Positions 13,809-23,382 of a stretch of 44,799 nt of DNA are shown here, piece after piece. Source of the DNA: an uncultured Christensenella sp. (GTDB taxonomy: Bacteria; Bacillota_A; Clostridia; Christensenellales; Borkfalkiaceae). A program made the translations under genes and the position numbers. The stretch lies in the NCBI GenBank assembly GCA_910579295.1, contig CAJTTC010000016.1, positions 1-44,799 on the forward strand, in the 5' to 3' direction. Each line of letters begins with the position of its first letter. Position 1 is the first letter of the stretch. The notes under the pieces are model-generated. The model ran no database searches. It saw only the letters and a program-made list of their open reading frames with translations, and had not been told where the DNA came from.

Positions 13809-14972
13809 TTAAAGCGTCCAATCACGCGCTACTCTCTTAAAGAAATCACCGTAGGTTGCCTTATCGGCGTTCTCCGCGGCAATCAGGTCTACCGTATCGT
13901 ACAGCACGCCGTCCTTGTAAACCTCAATCTTGCCGACTACGTCTCCTTTCTTTACGGGAGCCTTGATGTCATACGCAATTACGTTTCTTTCGATTTCGGG
14001 CGTTGCGTTAATCGCCGTAAATACGTAGCTTGAACGTGCGGGGTGCACGCTTAAACTCTGCTTTTTGGAGCAATCCACCGCAAACTTGTCGCTTAAATTA
14101 ACGTCCTTATCCAGCACAACGGCATTCTTATAGTTTGCGAAGCCGTAGTTAAACATATTTATAGCCGACTTAAAGCGGTTATCGCCCGTGTCCGCGCCAA
14201 GCACTACCGACACCAGACGCATACTGTCCTTCTTTGCGGTACTTGCAAGGCAGAATCCAGCCTGATTGGTAAATCCCGTCTTACCTCCGTCACACGCCGA
14301 GTATTTGCGGATAAGCTTATTCGTGTTTGTGATTGTTGTCGTCCTGTTATCGGGGTGACAGAAATCTTCAAGCCATATTTTGCTGTATTCGAAATAAGTT
14401 TCGTTTTTAATTAAGTTTGAAAACATTATGGCAACGTCGCGGGCGCAGGAATACTGCGTTTCTTTGGGCAGACCCGTGCAGTTGGCAAACAGCGTATCGC
14501 TGCATCCGAGCTCCTCGGCACGCTTATTCATAAGCGCGACAAAGCTTTCCTCAGAGCCGCTAACGGTCTCGGATACCGCTACGCAGCTGTCGTTAGCCGA
14601 GCAAACCACAATGCTCTTAATCAGATCGGATAACGGGTAGGAAAGCCCCGTCTGCAAAAACACCTGCGAGCCGCCCATGCCCGAAGCCCTTTCGCTAACG
14701 GTTATTTTATCGTTTAACGTGAGCTTGCCCGCCTCTATCGCCTCAAAGCATAACGTTAAAGTCATAACTTTGCATACGCTCGCTATGGGCAATCTCTCCG
14801 TTTCATTCTCCTTATAGATACATTCGCCCGAATTAAAATCGCACAGATATGCGCTCTTACAATTTACAGTAAGCTTTTGCTCGTCGGCAAAAACCTCGGT
14901 TTTCTTTGGTAATGCGGCCGCCGAGCAGCCCAATATACTCAATGACAGAATAAATGCAGATAATTTTTTCAT
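13809..14972 (-). CDS. dacF: D-alanyl-D-alanine carboxypeptidase (DacF-like)
   Basis: A secreted PBP5-family enzyme with SxxK as SVCK, SAN in place of SGN (VCSANDSC) and KTG in GGKTGFTNQAG. The start at 14972 (MKKLSAF) is preferred over 14990 because it gives a clean signal peptide. The peptide can end either at a lipobox-like ILGC, which would make a lipoprotein, or at VFADE. At 387 residues it has the usual C-terminal beta domain. It lies just downstream of a membrane protein gene and spoIVB, a spore-gene neighbourhood, so the dacF name is by context. Confidence 0.9.
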   Translation of the reverse strand: MKKLSAFILSLSILGCSAAALPKKTEVFADEQKLTVNCKSAYLCDFNSGECIYKENETERLPIASVCKVMTLTLCFEAIEAGKLTLNDKITVSERASGMGGSQVFLQTGLSYPLSDLIKSIVVCSANDSCVAVSETVSGSEESFVALMNKRAEELGCSDTLFANCTGLPKETQYSCARDVAIMFSNLIKNETYFEYSKIWLEDFCHPDNRTTTITNTNKLIRKYSACDGGKTGFTNQAGFCLASTAKKDSMRLVSVVLGADTGDNRFKSAINMFNYGFANYKNAVVLDKDVNLSDKFAVDCSKKQSLSVHPARSSYVFTAINATPEIERNVIAYDIKAPVKKGDVVGKIEVYKDGVLYDTVDLIAAENADKATYGDFFKRVARDWTL

Positions 14973-15000
14973 ACTAATATTCTGCCGCAAAACACTGATT

Positions 15001-15543
15001 TTATACTATCACCACAACAATCCTGAATATAAGGTTAACTAAGATGAGTAAAATCAAGGTATTAATTAAAGCTAAAACCGCTGGGCAGATATAAGAATAC
15101 GGCGGACAGAACTGCTTACACTGTTCGCACAAAAAAATGCAGAACAAAAGAGATATCAAATACGAGGGTATAAATACGATAAGAGCAACGCATACCCCGT
15201 CCGTCCCGAAAAATGAGAACAAAATTATCGAATATAGCACGGCAAACAACGCTCTCACAAATATAATAGGGCAGGCGAGAAATTTGAGTTTTGTAAAGTA
15301 GGCTATTAAAAATATAAGATAGAAATATACGAGCTCGGTTAAAAAGTGCGATAAAAACAGCGACCCGTTATTGAAATTGAACACATAAAAAATATAAGTA
15401 TCTGTAAAATCAAACACATAAGTACTTATATTATTCAATTTGAATAGTACTATGCCACATATAATAGCGGCAATTATGACAATTCCATGTATAACTAAGC
15501 TCTTAGCGTTCCATTCAATTTTTTTGCATTTTAAAATCCTCAT
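15001..15543 (-). CDS. Polytopic membrane protein, about 180 aa, SpoIIM-like topology
   Basis: About five hydrophobic segments are visible (roughly residues 20-40, 65-85, 90-115, 120-145 and 155-178), with a loop rich in Phe, Asn and Tyr after the first. The size and layout recall SpoIIM, the engulfment protein whose gene is often next to dacF or spoIVB in Clostridia, but no decisive motif is present, so this is a weak inference. The start may be TTG at 15549 or ATG at 15543. The initiation region lies inside a perfect 9-bp hairpin (15538-15559). Confidence 0.55.
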   Translation of the reverse strand: MRILKCKKIEWNAKSLVIHGIVIIAAIICGIVLFKLNNISTYVFDFTDTYIFYVFNFNNGSLFLSHFLTELVYFYLIFLIAYFTKLKFLACPIIFVRALFAVLYSIILFSFFGTDGVCVALIVFIPSYLISLLFCIFLCEQCKQFCPPYSYICPAVLALINTLILLILVNLIFRIVVVIV

Positions 15544-15571
15544 ATACAATTATATGAGGATTAAATGATTA

Positions 15572-16588
15572 TTATGAACTCATCATATTGTCAATGGAAA
15601 TACCATAACCTCTTGTAGGGTCGTTGACGAACACATGGGTTACCGCGCCGATTAGCTTGCCGTTTTGTACTATGGGGCTTCCGCTCATACCTTGTACAAT
15701 ACCGCCTGACTTATCTAAAATGCGTTTATCGTTTATTTTTATAACGTAATTTCTGTTGTCCTTATTGTGCTCGTCGACTTTAACAATACTTATCTCGTAC
15801 TTTTCGCCAACTTCTCCGCTTAACGTTGAATAAATATAAGCTTTACCCATACAGGCTTCGCCGACAGTACCCTTATTCACCTTTATTAGATTTGAAGTAT
15901 CAAAGTCGTTTGAAATATCGCCGAATATTCCGCATTTTGTATTAGTGCTTATCACTCCGAACATTTTAGAGTTATCAAAAATACCTTTCAGCTCGCCGGG
16001 ATTACCGCGCAATCCTCTTTTTACGTCATAAATCGAGCAACCGTACAGACAGCCGCCGTTAATAGGTACAAGCGCGCCGCTCTCGTCTGTTACGGGGTGC
16101 CCCAAAGAACCGAATTTGTTGTTTGATTTGTCAATATATGTGATTGTTCCTATTCCGTTTATGCTGTCTTTAACAAGTAGACCAAGCTTTTTTGTGCCGC
16201 TAGACTTATCAATTATGGGATTTAATTTTATCTCTTGTGTTTCACCACCGCGCATAATAGTCATATTGTACGTTGAGAAGTCTTCTTTGAGCGTCTGCGT
16301 AAGCTGACCGGACGAGGTAATCTCTATGCCGTTTATGCTCTTTATAATGTCGCCGCTCTTTATTCCGCTTTCACGCGCGGGGCATACAGCGCCGTTTTCG
16401 GTAAATATTTCACATAATCCCACAACCTCGACGTTTTGAGTGTTGAGTACAAAACCTGCGGGAAAGCCTCCAAGGTATAAACCGTCGTCAGGCTGGGCGT
16501 ACGCGGTCGTAAGCGATAGCCCGCAGCACAAAACCAAAAGGCATAACGCCGCAGAAAATATCTTAAATATCCTTTTAAACAAAAACAT
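15572..16588 (-). CDS. spoIVB: SpoIVB signalling protease (PDZ + S55 peptidase)
   Basis: SpoIVB is secreted from the forespore into the intermembrane space, where it triggers cleavage of pro-sigma-K. The product has a signal/anchor helix (about 8-30), a PDZ domain (about 60-130, ARESGIKSGDIIKSINGIEI) and the S55 peptidase core with SLGHPVTDESG (catalytic His) and GMSGSPIVQNGKLIG (catalytic Ser). ATG at 16588 is preferred to the TTG at 16627. Neighbouring recN and dacF-like genes are the classic context. Confidence 0.93.
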   Translation of the reverse strand: MFLFKRIFKIFSAALCLLVLCCGLSLTTAYAQPDDGLYLGGFPAGFVLNTQNVEVVGLCEIFTENGAVCPARESGIKSGDIIKSINGIEITSSGQLTQTLKEDFSTYNMTIMRGGETQEIKLNPIIDKSSGTKKLGLLVKDSINGIGTITYIDKSNNKFGSLGHPVTDESGALVPINGGCLYGCSIYDVKRGLRGNPGELKGIFDNSKMFGVISTNTKCGIFGDISNDFDTSNLIKVNKGTVGEACMGKAYIYSTLSGEVGEKYEISIVKVDEHNKDNRNYVIKINDKRILDKSGGIVQGMSGSPIVQNGKLIGAVTHVFVNDPTRGYGISIDNMMSS

Positions 16589-16695
16589 AAAAATATTGTG
16601 AGTATTAATCTTAAAAATATACGGCAATCAACTGACTATAAAGCATATTTCTATGGGAAATTTATTCAGCGCGTTTATATTCCACTCTTGAATAT

Positions 16696-16938
16696 TCAAA
16701 AACTCTCCGACAATTTGCCGGAGAGTTCTAGTGTAAACTGAATGTTATCAATGTCTATTATTTTCTTTTTTTTACACTGTTCTCTTTTTTGGGCTTTTCT
16801 GTTAGCTTTTCGAATATTGGGGAGTACGTTTTTTACAAACTTTTCAGTTTCGTAATATATAAAAGTTTTAATTATCGCGCTGATCAGTATCATTACAATT
16901 CCGCTTATAAATATTCCTAACGCCCAGTTTTTGCCCAA
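16696..16938 (-). CDS. Small single-span membrane protein, 80 aa (uncertain)
   Basis: A TTG start opens 80 codons with one hydrophobic helix (about 6-27), a basic cluster (RKANRKAQKREQCKKKK, about 42-58) and a tail. No convincing ribosome site precedes it, and the last eight codons are the 3' arm of a terminator hairpin. It could be a minor recN-operon gene, or non-coding spacer between recN and spoIVB. Confidence 0.35.
   Translation of the reverse strand: MGKNWALGIFISGIVMILISAIIKTFIYYETEKFVKNVLPNIRKANRKAQKREQCKKKKIIDIDNIQFTLELSGKLSESF
16702..16728 (-). terminator. Terminator downstream of the recN unit
   Basis: A 9-bp stem AACTCTCCG / CGGAGAGTT with a 9-nt loop is followed on the minus strand by TTTTTGAAT. 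It separates the recN operon from spoIVB. Confidence 0.8.
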
Positions 16939-17011
16939 ATCATTCTTGGTGTAGTTTAAAACTTATTTATCTTCTTGACTTTGCCATATTTTTTAAAGTG
17001 GATTATTAATT

Positions 17012-18691
17012 TTAATTGTTAAATTGCGCTAATAATTCTTCGGCATGCTTTTTAGCCGCTTCTGAAATAACGCTTCCCGTAAGCCTCACAAGCTCTTCAA
17101 TCCGCTCAGACCTGTTCAACTTCCTTATTTTAGAAACCGTTTTACCGTTTGCCGTGTCCTCTTTGGATATAAGCATCTGCGTTTCAGCCGCCGCACAAAC
17201 CTGCGGCAGATGCGATACTGCGATTATCTGCGTATCCTTGCTTATCGCTACGAACTTTTGAGCAACCGTCTTAGCCGTCACGCCGCTTATTCCAGAATCG
17301 ATTTCGTCGAAAATATAAGTTGAAATGCCGTTAAGCCCCTTTAATTGCGTTTTAACGGCGAGCATAAACCGGCTCATTTCACCGCCGCTGATAACTTTAC
17401 CCAACGGCTTGGGCGGCTCGCCCTTATTTGCAGAAAACATAAAGCATATGCTGTCAGCGCCGTTCGCCGTCACTTTGACGTCGTTATTATCATAGGGTAT
17501 AAACTCAACGAAAAATTTGGCGTTGGGTATGTTAAGAGTCCTCAACTGCTCCTCAACGTCTTTGCAAAACTCCGCACATTTAGCCTTACGCATTTCAGTC
17601 AGCTTACGGCACACGGCAAAAATTTTCATATCGAGCTGCTCGATTTGCTTATTTACCTTATCCAACTCAGCAGCCGCATCGTTTAAACTGTCGTACTGCG
17701 CTCTGGCGTTTTCAAGAAATTTCAGTATTTCCTCTTCGTCCTGCCCGTATTTCTTTATCAAATTTTTAATGAGCGCCAACCGCTCCTCAACGACGCGCGC
17801 CTCGCCCTCGTCAAACGAAAAGTTATCGGCTAAGTCGGAAACGGTTTCGCTTAAATCTGCTGTTTCAATGGCAAGATTATCCAAACGTTCGCAGATGCTT
17901 TCATATTCCTTATCGAAGTCTGCTATGCCGCAAGCTTGGCGGTGTGCCGCAGATAACAAATCTGTACAACCGTTATCCGAGCTCAATATTTCCTTGATTG
18001 CGCCGATTGCCGAAATAACCCTTTCGGCATTGTCAAGCAGCTTCTTTTTGCTCTTTAACCTCTCGATTTCCCCAACGCAAACGTTAGCGCTTTCTATCTC
18101 GTTTATCTGATATGAGAGCAAATCAAGCTTTTGCGCTCTCTCCTGCTCGCTGCCGCCGAGCATAGCAATCTTACTTTTACAGTCGGACTTGTCGGACAAA
18201 AGCTGAGCAAGCTCGTTCTTTAATACCGAAAGGCTGTCACCGCATAGCGTATCGACAACGGTCAGCTGATTGCTTTCGCTGAGCAAAAAGAAATGCTCGC
18301 TCTGCCCGTGCACGTCAACAAGTCGGGAGGCAAGCTTTTTCAGCATAGTTGTGGTAACCGTATCGCCGTTGACCTTAATCGCGCCCCTGCCTTCCTGCGT
18401 AAATCTGCGGGAAATGATTATGCTGTCGTCCGCTTCGATATCGAAATCGCGTAAAACCTGATTGGCGGCGCTGTCTGCGGCAACGGAAAATTCCGCCTTT
18501 ACAACTGCCTCCTGCGCGCCGTATCTGATCATTGTCTTATCCGCCTTAGATCCGAGGACAAAATTTATCGAATCCAGAATTACAGACTTACCCGAACCTG
18601 TTTCACCCGATAGCACATTAAGACCGCAATCAAACTCGATTTCGGTCTCTTCAATAAGCGCTACGTTTTTTATGTAAAGTCGTTCAAGCAT
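17012..18691 (-). CDS. recN: DNA repair protein RecN
   Basis: RecN is an SMC-like ATPase acting early in double-strand-break repair. Walker A GETGSGKS is at residues 29-36, coiled-coil segments span about 150-370, the signature ISGGEMSRFMLAVK is near 440, and Walker B YIFDEIDSGISG is near 465. At 559 residues it is of normal length. The ATG shares a TAATG overlap with the argR stop, the standard argR-recN coupling of Firmicutes. Confidence 0.96.
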   Translation of the reverse strand: MLERLYIKNVALIEETEIEFDCGLNVLSGETGSGKSVILDSINFVLGSKADKTMIRYGAQEAVVKAEFSVAADSAANQVLRDFDIEADDSIIISRRFTQEGRGAIKVNGDTVTTTMLKKLASRLVDVHGQSEHFFLLSESNQLTVVDTLCGDSLSVLKNELAQLLSDKSDCKSKIAMLGGSEQERAQKLDLLSYQINEIESANVCVGEIERLKSKKKLLDNAERVISAIGAIKEILSSDNGCTDLLSAAHRQACGIADFDKEYESICERLDNLAIETADLSETVSDLADNFSFDEGEARVVEERLALIKNLIKKYGQDEEEILKFLENARAQYDSLNDAAAELDKVNKQIEQLDMKIFAVCRKLTEMRKAKCAEFCKDVEEQLRTLNIPNAKFFVEFIPYDNNDVKVTANGADSICFMFSANKGEPPKPLGKVISGGEMSRFMLAVKTQLKGLNGISTYIFDEIDSGISGVTAKTVAQKFVAISKDTQIIAVSHLPQVCAAAETQMLISKEDTANGKTVSKIRKLNRSERIEELVRLTGSVISEAAKKHAEELLAQFNN

Positions 18692-19146
18692 TATTTTATA
18701 TAATCTTTAAGTCTTGCAACTATATCGGGAGTATTTTCGTTGCTGTCGACAACTATGAGTACCGTATCGTCGCCTGCAACCGTACCGATTATCTCCTTAT
18801 ACTGCAATATATCAATAAACGTACCCGCAGTCGCGCCGTTGCCGCGCATAGTCTTGATAACGATGATATTGTTCGCCGAATTTATACTCTGAACACACTC
18901 ACGGAACAAATTGCGCATTTTATTGTTTACAGCGTCGCCGCCGCCTTCAATATAAGCGTATTTATATTTCTTAGTCGTGCCCGCGACCTTATAGAGCTTT
19001 AAATCCTTTATATCTCTCGATATGGTCGCCTGCGTAACGTTGAAATTGCGCTTGATTAATTCCTCGCAAAGCTCGTCCTGAGTTTCAATATCCTGTTGTG
19101 CAATGATCTCCAAAATCATGGCTTGTCTTGCGTTTCTGTGCATCAT
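18691..19146 (-). CDS. argR: Arginine repressor ArgR/AhrC
   Basis: ArgR is a hexameric, arginine-responsive regulator of arginine metabolism. The N-terminal winged helix holds ETQDELCEELIKRNFNVTQATISRDIKDL (about residues 17-45). The C-terminal oligomerisation and arginine-binding part includes TIVGTVAGDDTVLIV-like residues (IIGTVAGDDTVLIV, about 119-132). At 151 residues it is the family's usual length. It overlaps nadK by 4 bp and recN by 1 bp. Confidence 0.95.
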   Translation of the reverse strand: MMHRNARQAMILEIIAQQDIETQDELCEELIKRNFNVTQATISRDIKDLKLYKVAGTTKKYKYAYIEGGGDAVNNKMRNLFRECVQSINSANNIIVIKTMRGNGATAGTFIDILQYKEIIGTVAGDDTVLIVVDSNENTPDIVARLKDYIK

Positions 19147-19955
19147 TTACTCCATATGTTTAATTTTATAAATAATTTATCGAAAAAGTTATTGCCGTCT
19201 ACCGATATGAATTGACAACAGTATTCGGCTTTCCTGACTGTAATTACGTCAAATCCATTGAGCGTTTCAACCACTCTGCCGTCAACAATTAAATTAAGCG
19301 TACAGTTTTTTTCGGTCTGATTTATTCGGACTACCGATTTGTCGCTGAACACAATCGGGCGCGAATGTAACGAATGCGGACAGATAGGCGTCATTATCAG
19401 GGCTTCGAGATTGGGAGTAAGAATCGAGCCTCCCGCCGAAAGCGAATACGCCGTTGACCCCGTTGGCGTGCTGATAATCAATCCGTCCGAAGAAAAGTTA
19501 TCGACTGTCAACCCGTCAATCTCCGCGTGCAGGTTAACGGTATTGCTGAACGCGTTGCCGGTTGTACAGCGCTGAATGACGACTTCGTTAAGCGCATAGT
19601 GTACTTTTCCGCCGTATTCAATACTGAGCATACTGCGCTTGACCGTCTCAAAATCGCCTTTTGCTATTATTTTTAACGCGTCGTCAAGTTGATTTTCCTC
19701 GAAATCGGTCAAAAAGCCCATATGCCCGAAATTAACGCCGACAATCTTAACCCCGTAAACTGCGCATTCCTTAGCAACCGCAAGTATCGTTCCGTCGCCG
19801 CCAAGCACCAAAAGGACGTCAAGCGATTTTATCACGTCGGTATTTTCCGCTTCTAAACACTCGCAACCGCAACTATCGAGAACTGATGATATTCTTTTAA
19901 AATATTCATCGTTTAAAGCAGTATATTTATAATTTCGGTATATACCAACTTTCAT
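19143..19955 (-). CDS. nadK: NAD kinase
   Basis: NadK phosphorylates NAD to NADP. Motifs are GGDGTIL (the catalytic GGDG), NFGHMGFLTDFE, NEVVIQR and SSDGLIISTPTGSTAYSLSAGG. The start at 19955 (MKVGIYRN) is chosen over 19991 because family members begin with this beta strand and the extra 12 codons are not conserved-looking. At 270 residues it is normal length. Its stop overlaps the argR start. Confidence 0.95.
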   Translation of the reverse strand: MKVGIYRNYKYTALNDEYFKRISSVLDSCGCECLEAENTDVIKSLDVLLVLGGDGTILAVAKECAVYGVKIVGVNFGHMGFLTDFEENQLDDALKIIAKGDFETVKRSMLSIEYGGKVHYALNEVVIQRCTTGNAFSNTVNLHAEIDGLTVDNFSSDGLIISTPTGSTAYSLSAGGSILTPNLEALIMTPICPHSLHSRPIVFSDKSVVRINQTEKNCTLNLIVDGRVVETLNGFDVITVRKAEYCCQFISVDGNNFFDKLFIKLNIWSK

Positions 19956-20009
19956 ATGTATAATTATAACACTATTTATACAAATATGCAAATAAGTACG
20001 CTAAATTTT

Positions 20010-20765
20010 TTACAATTTAACGTACTTAATTAATAAATTTATTGGCTTATTTATTCCGCGTTTGCTAAGCAAAACCAAATATTCCAGATTTTTACCCTGA
20101 TTGATTGGCGCGTTCGTAAGATTTTCAACACATAGTCCGCATTCAAGCGCATGCCGACAAATCTTTTCTATTACTCTTTTATGAGTTGCGGCGTCCTTGA
20201 CTATTCCGTTTTTACCGACCCTTCCTCCCTCGCACTCGAATTGCGGTTTTATAAGAGCAATGATATAACCTTTCTCTCCTATTACGTCGGCAACGTTCTT
20301 CAATATATACGTAAGGGAAATAAAGCTTACGTCGATAACCGCGCCGTCTATTTCTTCCCTAAACATTTCTTTATTCAGATTACGCGCGTTGAAATTATCA
20401 ATTACAATTACATTTTTATCGCGAAGGCTCTTGTCGAGCTGACTTTCGCCAACGTCAATACAATAGACTTTTTTCGCCTCGTTCTGTAACAAGCAGTCTG
20501 TAAAACCGCCATTACTCGCGCCGACGTCAATAAAAGTTTTATCCTTTACGGAAAGACCGAAATCTTTAAGCGCTTTACTCAATTTGTAACCGCCGTTAGA
20601 CACATAGCTCTCCTCGGCACGAACAAACGACAGGCTGTCGCTGTCCTTTACCTCGTAGGAGGGGCTTACGATCTTTCCGTTTACGGTAACCAATCCCCGC
20701 CCTATTGCCTCCGCCGCCTTTGTGCGAGAGCCGAACTTTTCGGCTAAAAATTTATCTATCCGCAT
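20010..20765 (-). CDS. tlyA: TlyA/YqxC family rRNA 2'-O-methyltransferase (putative)
   Basis: An N-terminal S4 RNA-binding domain (MRIDKFLAEKFGSRTKAAEAI, residues 1-60) is followed by a Rossmann methyltransferase domain with FIDVGASNGGFTDCLL (SAM loop, about 79-94), DVSFISLT and LIKPQFE. TlyA-type enzymes 2'-O-methylate 16S/23S rRNA; the activity of this Firmicute clade is less certain. The gene sits between dxs (14-bp overlap) and nadK in the standard order. Confidence 0.9.
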   Translation of the reverse strand: MRIDKFLAEKFGSRTKAAEAIGRGLVTVNGKIVSPSYEVKDSDSLSFVRAEESYVSNGGYKLSKALKDFGLSVKDKTFIDVGASNGGFTDCLLQNEAKKVYCIDVGESQLDKSLRDKNVIVIDNFNARNLNKEMFREEIDGAVIDVSFISLTYILKNVADVIGEKGYIIALIKPQFECEGGRVGKNGIVKDAATHKRVIEKICRHALECGLCVENLTNAPINQGKNLEYLVLLSKRGINKPINLLIKYVKL

Positions 20766-22485
20766 TCTTCAATATGTAATCAACAATATTTTTCTTATTC
20801 ACCCCGAGCTCTTCCATTAATGCTTCGGCTTTGCCGTGAGGAATAAAGCTATCGGCGTAAGCAAAGCTCTTAACTAAAACAGCCGTGTTGTCGGAATAAA
20901 ATTGACTTATCAAGCTTCCAAATCCGCCGATAAGCTGATTGTCCTCTACCGTAATAACCATATGGGCGTTTAAGCCATTCAATAATTTCTCGTCAAGAGG
21001 TTTAACAAAACGCGCATTTACCACCGTGATATCTATGCCGTAAGCCGTCAGCTCTTTACCGACCGCCATAGCAAGTCCTATCGCACGCTCGCCGCAAGCC
21101 AAAACGGCAACGTTACCGTCGGAGCGTTTCAGATATTCCCATTCACCGAATTTAAATTCGCCGTCATTCTTAAATATAATTTTGCAGTCTTTGGGATAGC
21201 GTATTGCCAACGGCGCGTTAAAGGTCGAGCTCGCCCTGACCATAGCTTCAAGCTCGTTGACGTCCTTGGGGACTGCAATCGTAAGGTTAGGTATCATATT
21301 CAGAAACGATAAATCGAAAACGCCCTGATGAGTTTCCCCGTCCTCACCCGATATTCCCGCTCTGTCTATACACAAAGTGACGGGCAAATTCTGAGAACAA
21401 ATGTCGATTATTATTTCGTCGAATGACCTCTGCAAAAACGTAGAATAAACGGCGTAGTACGGCTTTAACCCCTGCGCCGCCAATGCAGCGCAAAGAATTG
21501 TAGCGTGCTCCTCACAAATACCGACGTCTATTGAACGCTCGGGATATTTGCTGAAAAAGTCCGAAAGACCGAGGCTCGGAGTCATTGCCGCAGTTACGGC
21601 TACGATTGATTTGTTCTTCTCGGCAACCGAGCAAAGCGTCCTTCCGAAAACTTCGGAATAAGAGGCAATTACACTGTTGCCCTCGCCCGAAATTCCGTGG
21701 GTCTGTTGCGGGTTCTCCTCGCAGAACGAATATCCTTTTCCCTTCTTTGTCAGCACGTGCAAAATTACCGATTGCGTCTGTAATTTCTTCTTGATTTCCG
21801 TCAACTTGTCTATCATACAGATCAAGTCGTTGCCGTCGAAAACCCCGTCGTATGAAAAGCCGAAACGCTCGAAAATATTGCTGTGCTTTTCAACCTTAGC
21901 CCTATGCTCGTCGTCACGGCTAAGTTGTTCAAGGTATTCGTGCATGCTGCCGACCGTCGGCGAAATGGACATACCGTTATCGTTTAAAATAACTAAAATA
22001 TTGGTATTGAGAGGGCGCAGACTGTTGAACGCCTCATAGACGAGCCCGTTATTGAACGACCCGTCGCCGATGATAGCTATTACGTTGAAGTTTTCGCCCC
22101 TGATGTCGCGCGCCTTGGCAAACCCGAGAGCCGCGGAAACCGACGTGCCCGCATGCCCCGTGTTATAGCAATCGTACTCGCTCTCCTCTCGCTTGGGAAA
22201 ACCCGATATGCCGCCGCGCTGTCTGAGGGTGTCAAACGCCCCGTCCCTGCCCGAAAGAAGCTTATGCGCATAGCACTGATGCCCCACGTCAAAAATCAGT
22301 TTATCGTAAGGGAAATCGAAAACCCGATGAAGGGCTACGGTCAATTCGATTATCCCGAGGTTTGACGACAGATGCCCTCCCGTCTGAATAACGGTCGATC
22401 TGATTTTCTCGCGCAAGCTGTCGCACAGGGATTGAAGCCCGTCAATCGTCAGTGATTTAATATCAATATTCGAAAATTCAGACAT
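20752..22485 (-). CDS. dxs: 1-deoxy-D-xylulose-5-phosphate synthase
   Basis: Dxs condenses pyruvate and glyceraldehyde-3-phosphate, using thiamine diphosphate, in the first step of the MEP isoprenoid pathway. Motifs: FDVGHQCYAHKLL (about 65-77), the ThDP-binding GDGSFNNG, the transketolase-type VGICEEHATILCAALA (catalytic Glu) and DRAGISGEDGETHQG. At 577 residues it is somewhat shorter than common 610-630 aa forms. Together with ispA next door and ispH at 31.6 kb it shows a MEP-pathway organism. Confidence 0.95.
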   Translation of the reverse strand: MSEFSNIDIKSLTIDGLQSLCDSLREKIRSTVIQTGGHLSSNLGIIELTVALHRVFDFPYDKLIFDVGHQCYAHKLLSGRDGAFDTLRQRGGISGFPKREESEYDCYNTGHAGTSVSAALGFAKARDIRGENFNVIAIIGDGSFNNGLVYEAFNSLRPLNTNILVILNDNGMSISPTVGSMHEYLEQLSRDDEHRAKVEKHSNIFERFGFSYDGVFDGNDLICMIDKLTEIKKKLQTQSVILHVLTKKGKGYSFCEENPQQTHGISGEGNSVIASYSEVFGRTLCSVAEKNKSIVAVTAAMTPSLGLSDFFSKYPERSIDVGICEEHATILCAALAAQGLKPYYAVYSTFLQRSFDEIIIDICSQNLPVTLCIDRAGISGEDGETHQGVFDLSFLNMIPNLTIAVPKDVNELEAMVRASSTFNAPLAIRYPKDCKIIFKNDGEFKFGEWEYLKRSDGNVAVLACGERAIGLAMAVGKELTAYGIDITVVNARFVKPLDEKLLNGLNAHMVITVEDNQLIGGFGSLISQFYSDNTAVLVKSFAYADSFIPHGKAEALMEELGVNKKNIVDYILKNADR

Positions 22486-22500
22486 TAATTGCTTTACCCG

Positions 22501-23382
22501 TCAATATAATCTCGCCTTAACAAAGTTGATCAGCTCGTGCAGAAATTCAACGTCGCCCTGTAAACCGTCCAATATCCTATGGCAGTCGTCGCCTACGATA
22601 TCGACGCGCAAACGGCAATCATCAAGCCCGTACAGCTTAACCGCCGTAAGCTTATTTTCCTCTTCGTCCTTGCCCGTCGTCTTGCCAAGCGACGAAAATT
22701 CGCCGCTCGCGTCAAGTATATCGTCGGTGAGTTGAAATAAATATCCGAGTTTTCTACCGAACTGTTTCAGCTCTGAGTAATAAGCTCCGCCGCACAAAAC
22801 CGACGGTACGGTAACGGCGGCGACAAGAAGCTTAGCCGTCTTATTGTCGTATATAAAATCCAGTGTATCTTCGTTCGGTTGATCGTCGTTCTCGTGAAGT
22901 ATGTCGGCGGACTGTCCCGCGATCATACCGTATATTCCCGCCGCGTCGCAGATAAACTTAGCCGCGGAAATATATTCGTTACCTTTAAAACATTCCGCAA
23001 ACAGCATAGAATATGCCGTGTTCAGCAGCCCGTCGCCCGCCAAAAGGGCGTTTGCCGCGCCGTAAACCTTATGATTTGACGGCTTACCTCTTCTGTAATC
23101 GTCGTTATCCATTTCGGGCAAATCGTCGTGAATGAGCGAATAAGTGTGTATAAATTCAAGCGCGCAGGCAAACGGCGTAAGCTTTTCTCTGCCAACGCCA
23201 AGCACGTCGCCTACCGCATACATCAGGACGGGACGTATGCGCTTGCCACCGAGTTGCAGGCTATATTTCATACTATCGCCGAGAAGCTCCGGAACGGTTA
23301 TCAGTTCGTCGCACACTTTATTCAATCCTTCATTGAAATAGTCGCGATACTCCTCGTACTTTCTGTCAAACTCCTCACTCAT
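22501..23382 (-). CDS. ispA: Polyprenyl (farnesyl/geranyl-type) diphosphate synthase
   Basis: A short-chain trans-prenyl transferase supplying C10-C20 prenyl diphosphates. The first aspartate-rich motif is in HDDLPEMDNDDYRRG (DDxxxxD type, about 87-101) and the second in QLTDDILDASG (DDxxD, about 223-233); GGKRIRPVLMYA binds diphosphate. At 293 residues it has the normal family size. It overlaps folD by 8 bp and lies 15 bp before dxs in the transcript. Confidence 0.93.
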   Translation of the reverse strand: MSEEFDRKYEEYRDYFNEGLNKVCDELITVPELLGDSMKYSLQLGGKRIRPVLMYAVGDVLGVGREKLTPFACALEFIHTYSLIHDDLPEMDNDDYRRGKPSNHKVYGAANALLAGDGLLNTAYSMLFAECFKGNEYISAAKFICDAAGIYGMIAGQSADILHENDDQPNEDTLDFIYDNKTAKLLVAAVTVPSVLCGGAYYSELKQFGRKLGYLFQLTDDILDASGEFSSLGKTTGKDEEENKLTAVKLYGLDDCRLRVDIVGDDCHRILDGLQGDVEFLHELINFVKARLY

